Shown here in pieces: positions 36,708 to 49,900 of a stretch of DNA of 64,000 nucleotides. This stretch comes from Ooceraea biroi (lineage: Eukaryota > Arthropoda > Insecta > Hymenoptera > Formicidae): contig NC_039514.1 in assembly GCF_003672135.1 (NCBI RefSeq), forward strand, positions 2,108,001 to 2,172,000, written 5' to 3'. A model generated the notes under the pieces. That model made no database searches and had not been told where the DNA came from. It saw nothing but the letters and a program-made list of their open reading frames with translations. Within the stretch, counting starts at the first letter, position 1. Each line of letters begins with the position of its first letter. The translations under genes and the position numbers were made by a program.

Positions 36708-39700
36708 ATGTTCATGGAAAAAAAACGGGGTTGGATAGTCGACTCGTCGCGAGTTTACGCGCCAAACGGGTGGAAGAGAGGAGGATATAGAGGAAGAGCC
36801 AGCATAAGAGCGGGCAAGAAAACGGGGGGAGGAACAATATCGAACTTATTTCGCGCATCGACAGAGAGCAACAGAGATGAGAATTTTATAACTACGCCGG
36901 AAACGAGTTAATCGCAAAGCTTATAGGGGTGGCTATGCGGGTGGTGCGCGCTGTCCCTTTTGTACATTGCTATATAGGGTTGCGCAGTAAGTTCGAAATG
37001 GGTTTCGACTGTGGTCGTTTCGTCAACTAGTCCTGAAACGAGAAAATTTCTATTGGTCACTCGTTGAGTATAATGAACTTGTCTCGACTGATGCTCGTAA
37101 TTCTGATGAGTTCTTTAATGTGCAAACGAAAGTCCCGACCCGGTGGCTGTGTTGGACTGTCAGATGAGGAGCCTGGGGACATTTTCGCCTTCACGATTGT
37201 CACGATTGCAATATTCATGTTTTGTACATATAATTGAAAGCCTCCATTTACGTAACGAGAGTATTTTCGTAACGAATTTCACGGATGCTGAACATTTCAT
37301 TTGATATGAAAAGTTTGATATAAACGCTTTTTTTCAAAACCTCTTGAAACATACATTCTGGTACAGTAGAAGGAAACTGTTACGCGCATCCAATATCTGT
37401 ACTGGAATAAAGTATTATGAAGCACGAATTTTTGGAAAAAAGGGTAGTCGTGTCGGGATGAAAAACACGGTAAAATTTTCATGGAATACGGAAGATAACG
37501 TGAAAGCACGTCACTCCTCGCCAATCGTCTAGATCAATCTGTTTTTCACTCGTTTAAAACCACGCCGATTGCAGGTAATTTTGCTTTTTCGTACAATGCA
37601 GCGGAAATGTGATGGCTTTAGGATGCGGATATTCGTTCACCGCTCAGCTGTTGCTGAAACGTTGCACGAAGCAAGTTCGCGCGTTTCGGCCATATGAGCA
37701 TCGTAAATGGACCTTCAGGATACGTTTCCTTCAGCATTGGGCACACATACACATGCTCACGTACACGCCGCGCGTATACGCTAGGGAGACATTATACTCA
37801 GTGTTGAGTAAATACGCGGAGTCGTGGAGCCTTGCTCAATGTACGGCTCGTCGATGCACCGCCGGGAGTTATTATGTAACTTGTGTGTAAATGCGCACTG
37901 TTGTGTTTGAGCGCGTGTACGAAGGGATCTAAACTATCAGCGCGAGCGTGCGAACACTTCGTATTCAGAATTTTGGAGCAGCCGCGCATCTCGCGCGCCC
38001 TTATGAGCCCTGTGAGTCTAGGATAACGTAGACGAAGGGAGACAGGAAGGTAGATAGATGAGCGTTGAGGCGTTGATGGAAAAGGAAGAGGCGGGAAAAG
38101 ATGCTGGCATCCCCGGTTGCATAACACCGCTATGGGACGCGGTAATGCCGCTCGTGCGCAATTTCAATTTCCCTCTGCGCACACCAGTTCTTCCGGTACA
38201 TTTTAACGGCCGCGTATTGGCCAAAGTAATGCATTTCGCCCCCTTTTCTGCAAAGTGCATTTCTACGCGCGAACCTGTGTGACGCACGAAACGTTGTAGC
38301 AAAATGCAGTCACTACTCGAGAATTTTGATGTAAAAATGTTATCTAAGTTTTGTATATTTTTGTGTGATTTTATTAGAACATTAATAAAATAGTTACTTC
38401 TTACTAGTATAATACACTTTCTATAATTTCTGTCCAACGTTATTATTATTCAATTTGAGATGGTCCGCAGTTTGGCATACTTTTACTTTGGATAGATAGA
38501 AATGGAGTGGAAATGGGATCTAGTTCGAATAATGTGCTCGTGAGGATCATGCGATATGATTCGACCCTCAAAGTCAATTTCTAATCAGCTTCCACGATCC
38601 AGCTTTCATACACCCGTACTACTGAAAGGGAGAATTTTCGCGCCTTTCAATGTTCTCAAAAGGGTAATCCAAGTCCTTTCACGATCGATGCCAATGTCTG
38701 ATGTAATTACTTGGGTGCTCGTAGGACGTGCGATGCCTACGAATGGAACGTGATTAACCATTACGCAACAGCGGCGGAGAGGGATAGTTATTTCTGCTCA
38801 TATTTTAGTTAATTCCACTAGACACGAGCCCGTCGAGGACGTTCATCTGTAACATGTAAAAGGCATATTCATATCAAGGTATAGTAATATCAACGGAAAT
38901 GCGATGTCAACATCTATCCTTCATGAAAAGTGGAAAAAATCGTACATTTCCGCCGCTTATATTAACGAAATAAAAATCACCAGAATAAAAAAGCAATAAA
39001 AAAAGAAATAAGCATGAAAGGTGTTTACAAAGAAGATGTGCCTCATTGAACTAAAGTAAAGAATATATTTAAGAAACAAAATGTTGGAGCTTCATTAAAA
39101 CTTTTCTTTGCTGCTGCAATTTTCGCCACTTTGGATAGATAGTAGCATCAGCGAGACCATATAATTGAGAATTTATGTTTTCGCACGAACGTCGTGTTTC
39201 GGCCTAAGTGCGGATGAAAGCGCTCTGTGAAGAACCTTCCGGACTTCGGAACTTTTACACTCGCGGTTCTCGTCAACGCGAATCTATCCACCTTTCAGCT
39301 GAAGCTGCAACATCGAACAAGAGAACCGCGGTGGGTGGAAGCGTTCCTTCAAACTCGACGGGACCTCTTCGCGAACTCAATGGGGGTGGATGCTTGCGGA
39401 GACGAAAGGGGGTGGAAAAGGGGAAAAGCGGGATGGCGGTCGGGGATAAAAATAAAATCGATATGCCGCATCGTCGACGGTGGACCGTCTGTGGACAAGA
39501 GAGACTTCCCTTGCCACACCCTCTGTCCTTCTTTCTTGCTGCGCCGAGTCCCCGAAGCCCTTCCAGCGGGCATCCATACGGCGTCCAATGGGATGTATAG
39601 AGATAGCGGGAGGATTACGCGCAGCTTTTATGCCTCTCTTTCTTTCTCTTTCTCTCTTCGTCGTTTCTTTTTTCTTCTTCTTTTTCGTTGCGACGAGGTG

Positions 39701-40210
39701 GGCCAACGTGACGAGAATAAATGGCAGACATCCCTCTCGAAGCGCCATGCACTCAGTACCACCCGTTCACCCCCTATCCCCTCCTTCCCATTTCTTCCCG
39801 CTGCCCCGCTTCCGGTAGTCGTATTTTTATATGTAGCACATAACTGCGCACACATCCGAGTAGATTGACACACCGATGTAGATTCATCGTTGCCCGTTTC
39901 TTCCTAGGTACTGTGCATTCCCGATTGAAGACCGAATGGTTCATCAGACTTGGAATTGTTCTTGTTGTTGCGGGAATGTTGCCAGCGCGTTGGTCGGTAG
40001 TGGTTACAATCCACAAGTGCGGGTTCCATGAAAAAAAGAATACAGACGGCGGACACCATTTAGTTAGCAGCAATTGTATTGTCTTGATATCGAAAAGCAC
40101 ACGAAAGTCCTCTTCACAGCTTGATACTCGCTCAGTCCATGTTTGCAATTGTCATACTTAATACTTGATATTATTGCGAGAACCATTGCGCGAAGGGATG
40201 CCAAGATATC

Positions 40211-40273
40211 ATGGCAGAGATTTCGCTCATTTCTGCAATGATAATCGCGCTTCGCTTCGGGAACGCGCACAGG
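40211..40273 (+). other. candidate start exon, signal-peptide-like
   Basis: ATATCATGG gives a good start context, and 21 codons lead exactly in phase 0 to CACAGG|GTAAGTGG at 40273/40274, a strong donor. The peptide reads MAEISLISAMIIALRFGNAH plus Arg, a short hydrophobic run like the core of a signal peptide. If real, it would be the first coding exon of a secreted protein or precursor. No downstream partner exon was recognised. An overlapping 79-codon frame in another phase has no such start. Confidence 0.2.
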
Positions 40274-42680
40274 GTAAGTGGTTCCGCAATGTTGCGCACT
40301 GCGTCATGAAAATTTTACGACCGGGAAGAAAGGCGGACAAAGTATCTGGACTGGAATTTATGCATTGCGTTTCCTTGTCCCGGGAAATTTTGTTATTTTC
40401 ATAGCTGCAACACCGGCCGCAAACAGGCCCTAACAACAGTGGAGAAATTTACTTGTCGAGACTGTCCTCGAGCAGGAAACGAAGTTAACTCCTGAAAGCT
40501 CGTAAATACAGAGTCTGGATGAATCCACGACGGTCTCGTGTGTGTCCCGTTTATATCTTTGTAATAAACGAGATTGGGGGATGGTGAGAAAAACTCTGGG
40601 GAATTCAACAATGAAACACGTGCCGTTTTATTGTAGAAACCATTGTACATCTTTCTGTCGCACGCTCTCCACTTCGCAGAGCGTATAAAAGTTATTCAAT
40701 CGAGAATTATTATTCGCGCGTGATATGCCAGTAAGTTATTTAAGAAATAACGGCGAGTCTTTTCGGAGTGCGTTAACCTAAAAAGCGTTTCCAATGGCAG
40801 GGGAGCCTCGAGAACGGTATCGCTCTCGCGGAGAAACTCAGCCGCTGTGATCCACTCTTCGGCACGTATCCGTCCGAGTGGATGGACCTCGTGAGAAAAA
40901 TCAAAGTTCCGTCCGTGACTATTCCAATGATTTCCCTCCTCGACATCCTCCTCCTCCTCCTCCTCTTCCTTTTCCTTCCCTTATTTCTTTGGTTGCGCTG
41001 CTCACGGATCGTCCTGACCCTCAGCGGGCTACTGTGGAGTTTCAATCTTCCCTTTCCAGGTAACACATAGTCGCGTCGTTAAGAACCGTCTGAATAAAAT
41101 ATGTTTCCTCGGCCGACTCGCGCAAACGCACCGCGCAGAAAGGGTGGCGGAGTACTCCGGTACTTGCTGGCACCCGCTTCGGGGATGCTCGAGTCGAGCC
41201 GAGCCGAGTCGAGCGCCTCACGAGGCACGAAGCTGCGGTAGATTTTAACGCTTACCCGAGCGTTTTAAATCCTTGAATAGACAAGCACCCATCACTCCCC
41301 TTACTTCATTCGCTCTTTTCCGTCGTTTTCATCCCCGTCGTTTTCCCGTCTGATTCCCGTTCGTTCCCGCTTGTTCCCGTCGTCTTAGCACTTCTCGAGC
41401 CTCCTCTGTGCGAGAAAGATGCGCGGGAAGGCCGCCCGTCTTCGGCCGATTAGTATTCCCGCGGAGCACGTTCGCGGTCTTTTTGCCAGTGCGTGGCTGA
41501 CGGTCGGGGGATGAAATCCGGACCGTACTTACTAATCGCCGACTGCGAAAGTAGGTAATGGATTCAGGGGTCGCGCCTTCGCACGACGCTGGTATGAATA
41601 TTAAATCTGACATTATGAGGGAATTTTCCACTTAAGGTTAAATCGAGGTAAAAGGCCGAGGGCTAATCCCATATTTGGCGTGAATCCCTCATGGGATTAC
41701 TTGGGGAAGCTGAAGACGGCGATCGAGTGTTTGAAAATTAATATGCTTCCGAGGTGAGATTGAGGAATATCTCCGGGATCAGCATGCTTGAATCTAGGCC
41801 ATTTCAGACAGAGAGTCTAGGCTAGGTTCAAACCGAGTTCATGCTTGCCCGAGAAGATGTATCTTTGTCATGATATTATTGCATCGCCATTATATACTTG
41901 CTTATTACTTATAGTTCTTTGATAGATAATTTAATATATTCATCTGACAATAATATATTTTCAATGTATACTTATATATATTAATTATATATATAAATAT
42001 ATTTGTAATTGAACATTCTATTCGTAATCATGTATATTTATGCATAATTGCATGTTCGAATCGGAATCGTAACATTAGATGTTTACAAGTAATGTGCCTT
42101 CACCGTTCCGTAATTATAAACCTAACTTACGAGTAATCCTTTAACTTTTCACCCAAAGACTTGATCATCGGAACTAATTCAAGACGCAAGAACGTCGAAT
42201 AATCTTATCAATTCCTTTTTCGAGCGCGTGCATAATAATACGTGCTGTTATAACAATCAAAGACGGAATACACATTGCTATGATGGTGGTTTAAGGCTCG
42301 TCAAAGTGGGCCGCTTGCCAGATAACTTCATGTGACAGTTGCATCTCTCGCTCGCTAGTCGTTTATGAGACTGGACAGTTGGCTGGATTCGGTTCATCGT
42401 CCCCCGTTCGTCCAAGTATCGTTAGCATCGTCACATCGACGGCACGTACGTCCCACTCCCTTAGGCTTACTTTCCAAAGTGTCTACTCCGTCTCAGAGAT
42501 GGAACCCGACCTGATCCACGTACACAAGCTCGACTAGCCTCCACATCTCCCGCTCGTGAGAGTGCCTAGGGACCGCGTTCGGCGAAAATTCACGAAACTG
42601 TCAAGGTGCAAATGTGTCGTTAGCCGGGACGTGTCACGAGGTTTCATCTTCTTCTGCCTGCATCCGACTTTCATCCGCAG
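40274..42680. other. non-coding with small repeats
   Basis: No supported gene. A (TCC)n run at about 40946-40967 makes a Leu-rich 62-codon frame at 40882-41070. A GAGTC/GAGCC pentamer run lies at about 41188-41214. An imperfect TTCCCGTCG-type tandem repeat lies at about 41318-41388 within an 94-codon ATG-led minus-strand frame ending at 41329 that has no recognised domain. From 41880 to 42060 the DNA is very AT-rich. Confidence 0.45.
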
Positions 42681-42708
42681 ATGATCCAGCTATGTACAAA
42701 ACAAGCAG
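42681..42708 (+). other. candidate 28-bp microexon
   Basis: A long pyrimidine-rich tract ends in CATCCGCAG at 42680, the best acceptor-like tract in this part. The 28 bases end AAGCAG|GTATTT at 42708/42709, a moderate donor. Two frames are open, reading MIQLCTKQA or DPAMYKTS. No family can be assigned to so short a peptide. Confidence 0.22.
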
Positions 42709-43345
42709 GTATTTACACAGTGCCAGCATAAGTCCGGTTGAATAAAAAATCGCAGAGTTCTCGGGTGCAAAGGTTGCGAGATAATCATGATTATTCTCTT
42801 GAGCTTGCAAATTAACATTTCCTTGTTGCCAATTATTTTATATCGTCCTGCATTTTGGCGTCATTTTTCTGTGGAAGTTAGATACATGAGTCATTAATTT
42901 TCTTGAAACAGGCATTCACGAATTCGAGAAGCAATTGTGAGGTAAAGAGGTCCATTGATAAGCCAATATCGCTGCGTGATCCCACAATTGTGAATGCATC
43001 GTTAGTCTCAATGACCCTTGGAACTTAACTCGGTAGATTCCTCTTATCTGCTCGTTAAATTACACAAGCTTCGTGCACACACATGCAAATATCTGACACA
43101 CAAAGGACGTTGAAAGGAGGAATCTTAACATCTATCCTATTAGCAAACTTGTGTGAATTATGATTTCGTGTTCAGAATCGAAACGTATTAAATTATGTTG
43201 CACACGCGTTACTCGCACAAAATACGTTGTAATACGTAAAATATTATTTCTTTATTATAATAAATGGAAGTAGGTATTTACGAAATAAATTTTTAAAGTA
43301 ACATTTAAGAAGCGTATACTTTCTTTCCATAGTATACGACGTATA

Positions 43346-43923
43346 CTATACGTTATATGTGATACGGCAGACTTGACATATCGAAACGAATAAACTATAT
43401 TCCGTCTTCGCGCGTTGGTATGACGAAGGGATTTTCAGCATCGGTGTGTTTTGTATCAAACGACACGAAGAACACGGCGGAACACCGATGAACCGGCGTA
43501 AGCTCGCATCAGACAAGAAGTGCTCGGCAAGAAACTTCAACTACTAAGCTTCTTCGCTCAAAGTGCCTTCCTCCAAGCATCGAGATAAGCGCTCTTAGGT
43601 ATTACGTCCCTGGAGACGCAAAGGTCCAAGTATCTGAGGATATGTCTCCGGAGATAGCGGTCTTCGATTTGTCGAAGGTTGCCACCCCTTTGGGCATATT
43701 CGCTTTGAATCACTATCCGTTATTATTACGATCCCATTATTTATGAGTATACCGAATGAACTCCATGCACTCCATGCGTCCATGCACTCGTCCCAGCTGG
43801 CAAGTCTGAGAACTTGCATTCCGAAAAAGATTGCTCTTGCGAAAAAATATAGTAATTTATATGAATTTTAATCGCTAAACGTGAATCAAACACAAGTACG
43901 ATCTGAGCAAGTATAAATATCAT
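43346..43923 (-). pseudogene. possible decayed minus-strand gene, unrecognised
   Basis: Successive and overlapping minus-strand frames cover this stretch: 43741-43923, 43595-43819, 43558-43719 and 43346-43540. The third is the most protein-like, starting RIVIQSEYAQRGGNLRQIED and ending KSAYLDAWRKAL before its stop at 43558-43560, with regular Leu/Arg spacing like an amphipathic helix. The frames change phase with in-frame stops between them, as in a pseudogene with several indels. The DNA is not CpG-dense here, so open frames are less expected. Chance remains quite possible and no family was recognised. Confidence 0.2.
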
Positions 43924-46900
43924 TTAATGCGCACCGTTATATCATCCAAGTGTGCTGACATTTATTGTTGTCTGACGTTGTTTGACGTTGATCGTTTAAG
44001 TGCAATGTTGGCGTTGATTTGAGAAATCTAACGTTATAAAATTTTGCCTGATAAATCGGTCTCTTCGGTCCTCGCATTTCTTCCAACACGGAGATATCAG
44101 AATGCGAATGAATTTCGAGGAACCGATCAAATTTCTCGGTGGTTCTCATTGTGGGAAAGTTCATAGAATCGTCGAAACGAATCGCTGGCGGCTGGCACGG
44201 AATCGAACTCGAAGAAAGCGCGTCTTGAAGAACTCACGGACACCACCTCGTGAATGCGTCGCCCTTATTTTCTCCGACGTTTCCTCTCGCTCGGTTGTGA
44301 TACTTCCTCTTCCTCCTCCGGGACAAGTCCCGGTTTGTTTGTCGCGGAGATGTTCGGACGCGGCTTCGTAAACCATGCTGTTCGAATCGCTCGAATTATT
44401 CCTCGAAGCTGCGGGATAATTAAGGAAGTTTTGCCGGGGATAATCAGTCCCAGTTCCACGGAGACCTGCGTCTCCCATTGGAAGAGGGTAGAGGATAGCG
44501 GATGATCCGTCTGGACCATGTTGATCCGCCACCCGCTACCGTGGTAAACCACTTTCATTCAATATGTCCTTGTCTCTTCCCGGAGAGTGGAAGGGGGAAA
44601 ACATTGTTGAGAACTATGCAAGATGCGGTAGTCCCCATTAATTGCAATTTCACTTGCGAGCGAGTTTGAGTTGAACGATAGGAAGAGAGTCAATGAAGAA
44701 AAACTCTAGTCTGGGAAACACTGTATCGAACGATCGTAACGTGATTAAAATAGCGCACCCGGGGATTCGTGAGGATCCTCCGAGTTTTATTTACGATGTT
44801 TTCGCGAACGCGATGCATCTCGTTGGATTTAACTGGAAGAAGACGTTGCGGCGGAGCTGCATAATTTATCGTTGATTTTTCTCCGGGTTATTCCAAGTGT
44901 CCGTATGGGGCCAGTCACGATATTCAACCAATACGCTGGAACAAATAATTTAGCGACGCTAAAGTAACGGAACCTCCGTCGAAAGACTCGCCGCGATAAT
45001 GACGCAATATTTTAGGAAATGCATTCCCGTAAGTCGTAACAGCGTAATACTTTTTTCTCGTGTCACAGCGTACGTAATATGCGCATTGGGAAAAATATTC
45101 TCCCATTACCCACCAGCTATATGAGTCCGCAATTTATGGTCCAAAGTATCTCCTCCGTAAAGGATGGGCCTCGTAAATTGTCCCTTATAAATGTATTTCA
45201 TAGAATTTAAACAAGAGACTGGGGATGACAAATTCTTCTTACAACGCTTTATAGACCCGTCGCAGCATTTCACACTCTCCGGCTAATAACGGGCATTGTT
45301 CACAGCGATATGTTACACTTAATCTCCTAGGAAATTTAATCGTTTCATGCTCATCCGCAAGCAAGATATATATATCCGTAAAAAAAGTCGCTCCTTTATC
45401 ATAATTACTGTATAGAGTTGTTCTCCATATGAATACGTTCTTGAAAGTGTACAACAGCCCCAAGGTAATTAAGCGAGTCTTGCTAATAACTTTTTAGAGA
45501 TGGAATCTTTTACATTTTACCCTAAATCCTCACTTATGAAGCGTAATTTCTACGATATTATTAAAATGAAACATTTCTTCGATTGAACATTTAAAATAAA
45601 GATGATCTTTTTTCGTTATTCTCGAGTGGCAAGTTCAGTTATTGTAAGAACGTGCTACATTTCGAGTTACGAGATGCACGCGCAAGAGATACTTCTCAAC
45701 TAGACAGTGCGGATGCAATAAACCACACTTAATTACTGAGTACCATAAAAATTTTAACTACTCTCGTGTAAAAGCTTCTCGCCTCTCGCAAACGGTAAGA
45801 ATGAAAAATGCGCCGTGCGCGTTACATTAAACGTCACATCGTCATTAATCTCTCGCGTTTTTCTACACCATCTTGTCTTTCGTGTTTTCGGCATAAGCTG
45901 AAAAGTGCGGCCAAGTCCCGATCGGCGCATAAAAAGAGCATAATAGCGGAATGCTCGCGGTCGTGTCAAGGTATGACCGAAGTGGCTTCATCTGCAGTTT
46001 CATTTACGGTGGAGCATCTTGGGACGACAGAGTGTGTCATATAAGCGCGCACAACGAGAAAGGAAGGGTGGCAGGAGCAGAGGGGAGGAAAATTTCATTT
46101 CGTATTCCCCCGCACTTTTTTCTCGCCTTTGTGGACCAACCGTCAAAATTATCTGGGGACATGAGGAGGAAAGAGTTCATTGCTAGTTAAAATTGGTTGG
46201 CGTGTGGCATAAAATGTATTATTCGTGCTACGTGTCACGGCGCAATCTTAAAAATGGCATAATTAACGCCGGCCGAAAATGTCGGCGCGACTAATACCTA
46301 GGCATTATGTTTACGTATGCACATATTTCTCGACTTTATTAACACAACGAATTTTGAAGTCTAGTGCATGTTGCAAGAACGAGTGACATATGTTTTGTAT
46401 CGCATTTATGTTTGGTTTATGGTTTATGGTGAATAAGACTTGCGCGATAATGAAGCAAGCTAATAATACGATAATTTAATAAATACGTTGATATAATATT
46501 TTTATTTTTCAACGGCAATTATAACAAAATATTTTTATATTATAATATTCTTTGTTAAAATTTCTATATTTACATTTTTAGAAGCATTATGCGAAAGACA
46601 TTAATAAAGCTCCAGGATTGCAACGTATAAACAATATTAAATCGTTGCAAATTATGCGAGGTGAATATTAAATTAATAGTGTCTATGGCAGGTTGCATCA
46701 TGTCGACAAAAATTCCAAACTAATGCGTTTATTATATGTTACTCGGCCGACAGCATATTAACCGACACACCGTCCTGCCATGTATGTAGCGGCTGCTTAA
46801 GAATATCAATATGGCAGAAAGCAAATCTTATTTGCATATTTCATTAAACGTAGCTAAATGTTACGCAAATGTAGTGCGAAAATGTCTAATGCATGATAAT

Positions 46901-49900
46901 CTCTTTTCAAGCGTTTCTTTCTCCAGTAATTAATGACAAACTCGTTTCTCTTCCCGAGAACGTGGCTTAATCGAACCGCGTGAACCGTTGACCTTAATAT
47001 TTTTACTATATTGCGCCATTAGCACATTCGAGGCGACGACAAAAAGAAAAGAAAGATCGAGGGTGGCGGACATTACTGTTTTCCCCATTTTCTGCAGGAC
47101 GTTTCTTTTCACGTTCAATCTCTCCAAGCAACTCCTTTAATAGAAAACGGATTCACAGCGAAGGAAAGCGAGACGAAGAAAGATAGCGATATATACCTAC
47201 TCACAGAGCTCCGAAATAAAATTCGCTCCCTTATTTTTTCGTACGTTGCCTGAATTCAATATCCAGATTGTCTTTCCCTGGGAGGGAAAACGTACACGCA
47301 TTTTGATACCGCCAGAGACAAATCGAAACTCGAGCAGCGCCATGTGACGTTACGCTCTATCTGGAACTTCCAATAATCGAGGCATTCGCCAGTTTTTTCC
47401 ATGTCATGTAACTACGTAATCTGTACCATTCGTCGTCGTGAAAGTTGAACATCTATGCCCACTTGACAGACGTTGGTGATAGACAATAAGGAGCTTACTT
47501 AGCTAACAATAAGTCGCGTGATTAAACTTGATTTGCGATTATTGCTTCAGTTTGTGTATTCCTCAAGGAGAGGTAATTTATATGTAATTTGGTCTGATAA
47601 AAGCGGTTGCACGTTCATATTAAATTCTTATCGTTTCAGCTGCAGCCGACTTCGCGTTCCTTGAAATCTGCCTGAATGGCGGTATGAAAGCAGTTGTCTT
47701 GACTTTCGTATCTGCCACCGGCATACCGAGCCGGCAACCCGTATATGCGCGCCATTCTTCCTCCATTTATCCTTTCTTTCGATTTTCTATCTCAAATAGC
47801 GCAAAACTTCATGCCATTCTAACTCTCCACATCCTTTGCCATTTCTGTTTTTTTTTTCTAATTATCTGCTTGTCTTTCTCCCTCTTCCTCCCCCTTTCTC
47901 TTTCTTTCCTTACTCTATACGTCCGTTTTCTGAATTTTCATTCTCTTTCGGTTCTCTGCTTTTCGTCCGTTCCGCGTACTATGGCCGCGGAGTTATTGCC
48001 TGTGTTTTGATTGCAAGAGTTATATCAGGACCAAGTTGGAAGACAACAAATTCTCCTTCGTATTCCGCCCGAGGATGAACCTGCGAGGAGGCGATCCTTT
48101 CGAAAAATAACTTTGGGCATCAACGTGTAACGAGAATCGCGCGACTACGGTATTGCATTATCCTGGAGACCATAGATATTTTTGGAAGCTGTTTCCCAAG
48201 AAAGCACCAAGAAATGAGTCTGTTAGTTTCAAGCATGTTCTCTGTTTCTTTTTTGAATCGATAGCACATCGATATAATAATAATGCATACTTGATGGACT
48301 CATAGCGGAAATAATAGATTGAAATAGACTGAATTTATTCCTCGCGTGTCGAATATTTTCTATATTTTATAAGCAACATGTCTCAAGTATTTTATGAGAC
48401 CGACTAATTTTTATTTAGTCACCCAATAGATCGATTGCCGCTCGTTGAAACAAAGTGATTCAGGTCTATCCAAAGTAGGACGCGCGAGCTGTATACCATA
48501 TGCTTCGCAGAGTGGAATAAATTTGAGCCTTTTGTTCACCGGAGCCATCAATTTGGTCATTCAATCGTTAAAACGATCTTAAAAAAAAAACAGAAAAAAA
48601 GCAGACAAACAAGCGCATCCTTTAGCATATTTTGACCCTTTGTGAAATCGCATTCGATTCTCTGGAGGCATTATGGGCGAGCGCATTACGCGCGATGATC
48701 GCTAATTCCATGACGTCTGAATTTCTGTGTTCTCCCCGGTCCAGCCTGCGATTCCGGTCCATGGTTACACGAAGAAGACGAAGAAACGAGATACGAGACG
48801 AAAGTACACAATTCTTTTATAGGTGCGTTGTCGTGAGTGGGGAAATGGGGAGCATCGCGTTTTCTCGAATATCGACAAAATGCTGCTCGGTCCCGCGGCG
48901 CACACGCTCGCGCTCACTTCGTTTTCTTCCACTTGCCGTATGCGTTCGATATCACGGAGCGTAGAAAATAGGACCGCGCGAAATTCGACCGACGATTGAG
49001 GGTATTGTATGTGAACGAGCAGGGCGCAAACTGAATACCATTCTAATACGTACTCGAGACCCTTGATACCCGCGTACATGCATCCTGCAGGAGGAGTGTC
49101 GAACCCCCGAGCCGATAGATATTCATGGTCCCAGTCCGGGTAACCAAATGCGAGGCTATTCTCCAGAACTGTTGCCCGCCCCTCTCCCTTCCGACCCTGT
49201 CCGCTATAGCACTTTGACTCTTTACTTCCTCATGCCATGGTGTAAGGAGCGGTCGGACCAAGTACGTAACAACCGGTGTCACACTGTCTTTTTGGCTTGT
49301 CCCGCAGTATCTCCGCGCGCAGCAACTTTCTGTGAGTTGCGAATAGTCGGCTATCGACTATCGATGTCTTTTACCTTCGCCTTCTTCTAGTCCCCGAGAT
49401 ACTCTTGGAGCTGTCCGATCAAGTGGGATGTCGACTATCGTGTCGCGTATTCTTCCTCGCATCTCTTTGCGTCTTGACATCTCCTGGGACACTCGCGATA
49501 CAGAGAAGAACATTTCTTTAAGCGTATATGCTACATTTGAGCCATGCAAACAGTTCTTATGTCTTCGTGTTTCGGTTTGTGGAAAATCATCTTTTGAAAG
49601 AGAGAGAACAATTATTTCATTCAGAGGTAATTATTGTTTATAATTATTGTTTATTCGCCTGTTATGGTGTGCACGCCGTCGAAAGTTCAGCGTTTTGGTT
49701 CGATTTTAGCTGATTGCAGTAATTATCGCTGTCGCCGTGTCACCCGAAGTGACGTGCGGCGGTGAATGTTATTTGAATGCGCGTACTGTTAACTTAATTG
49801 CGCCACAATTTACATCCTCCATTGTAAATGAATGTTTGTATGCGCGGGGAGCGCGCATACCACTTCAGGCGATCACACATCCCCGACATCCGCGTCACCG

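Larger units (their letters stand above)
30176..40210. other. long non-coding stretch
   Basis: No supported gene in 10 kb. Contents: donor-like CACGAAG|GTAAGTTTCC at 31534/31535 after a short open frame; a polypurine tract at about 34098-34188; CpG-dense DNA at about 34590-35330 with donor-like GGGCC|GTAAGTG near 34781; AT-rich DNA at 35540-36130; an ACGCACGCACGT repeat at about 36675-36707; a pyrimidine tract at 39631-39688. Frames of 174 codons (33780-34304, minus) and 213 codons (39227-39868, plus) are low-complexity products of these tracts. Confidence 0.45.

Noticed and set aside
39227..39868. 213-codon plus-strand frame, the longest in the window
   Set aside because: It crosses a pyrimidine-rich tract (39631-39688) and CpG-rich DNA, overlaps frames in four other phases or strands, and its second half is Ser/Phe/Leu-rich translated repeat.
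40882..41070. 62-codon ATG-led frame with a hydrophobic core that looks like a membrane segment
   Set aside because: The hydrophobic run is made by a (TCC)n microsatellite; three phases are open and no other evidence exists.
41329..41613. 94-codon ATG-led minus-strand frame
   Set aside because: It runs over an imperfect TTCCCGTCG tandem repeat and CpG-rich DNA; the basic, polar product has no recognisable domain.
44185..44215. tRNA B-box-like GTTCGATTCC on the minus strand
   Set aside because: No A-box, anticodon arm or acceptor stem at the required spacing.
49095..49115. tRNA B-box-like GGTTCGACACTCC on the minus strand
   Set aside because: T-arm pairs partly, but the upstream sequence lacks a D-arm or matching acceptor stem.
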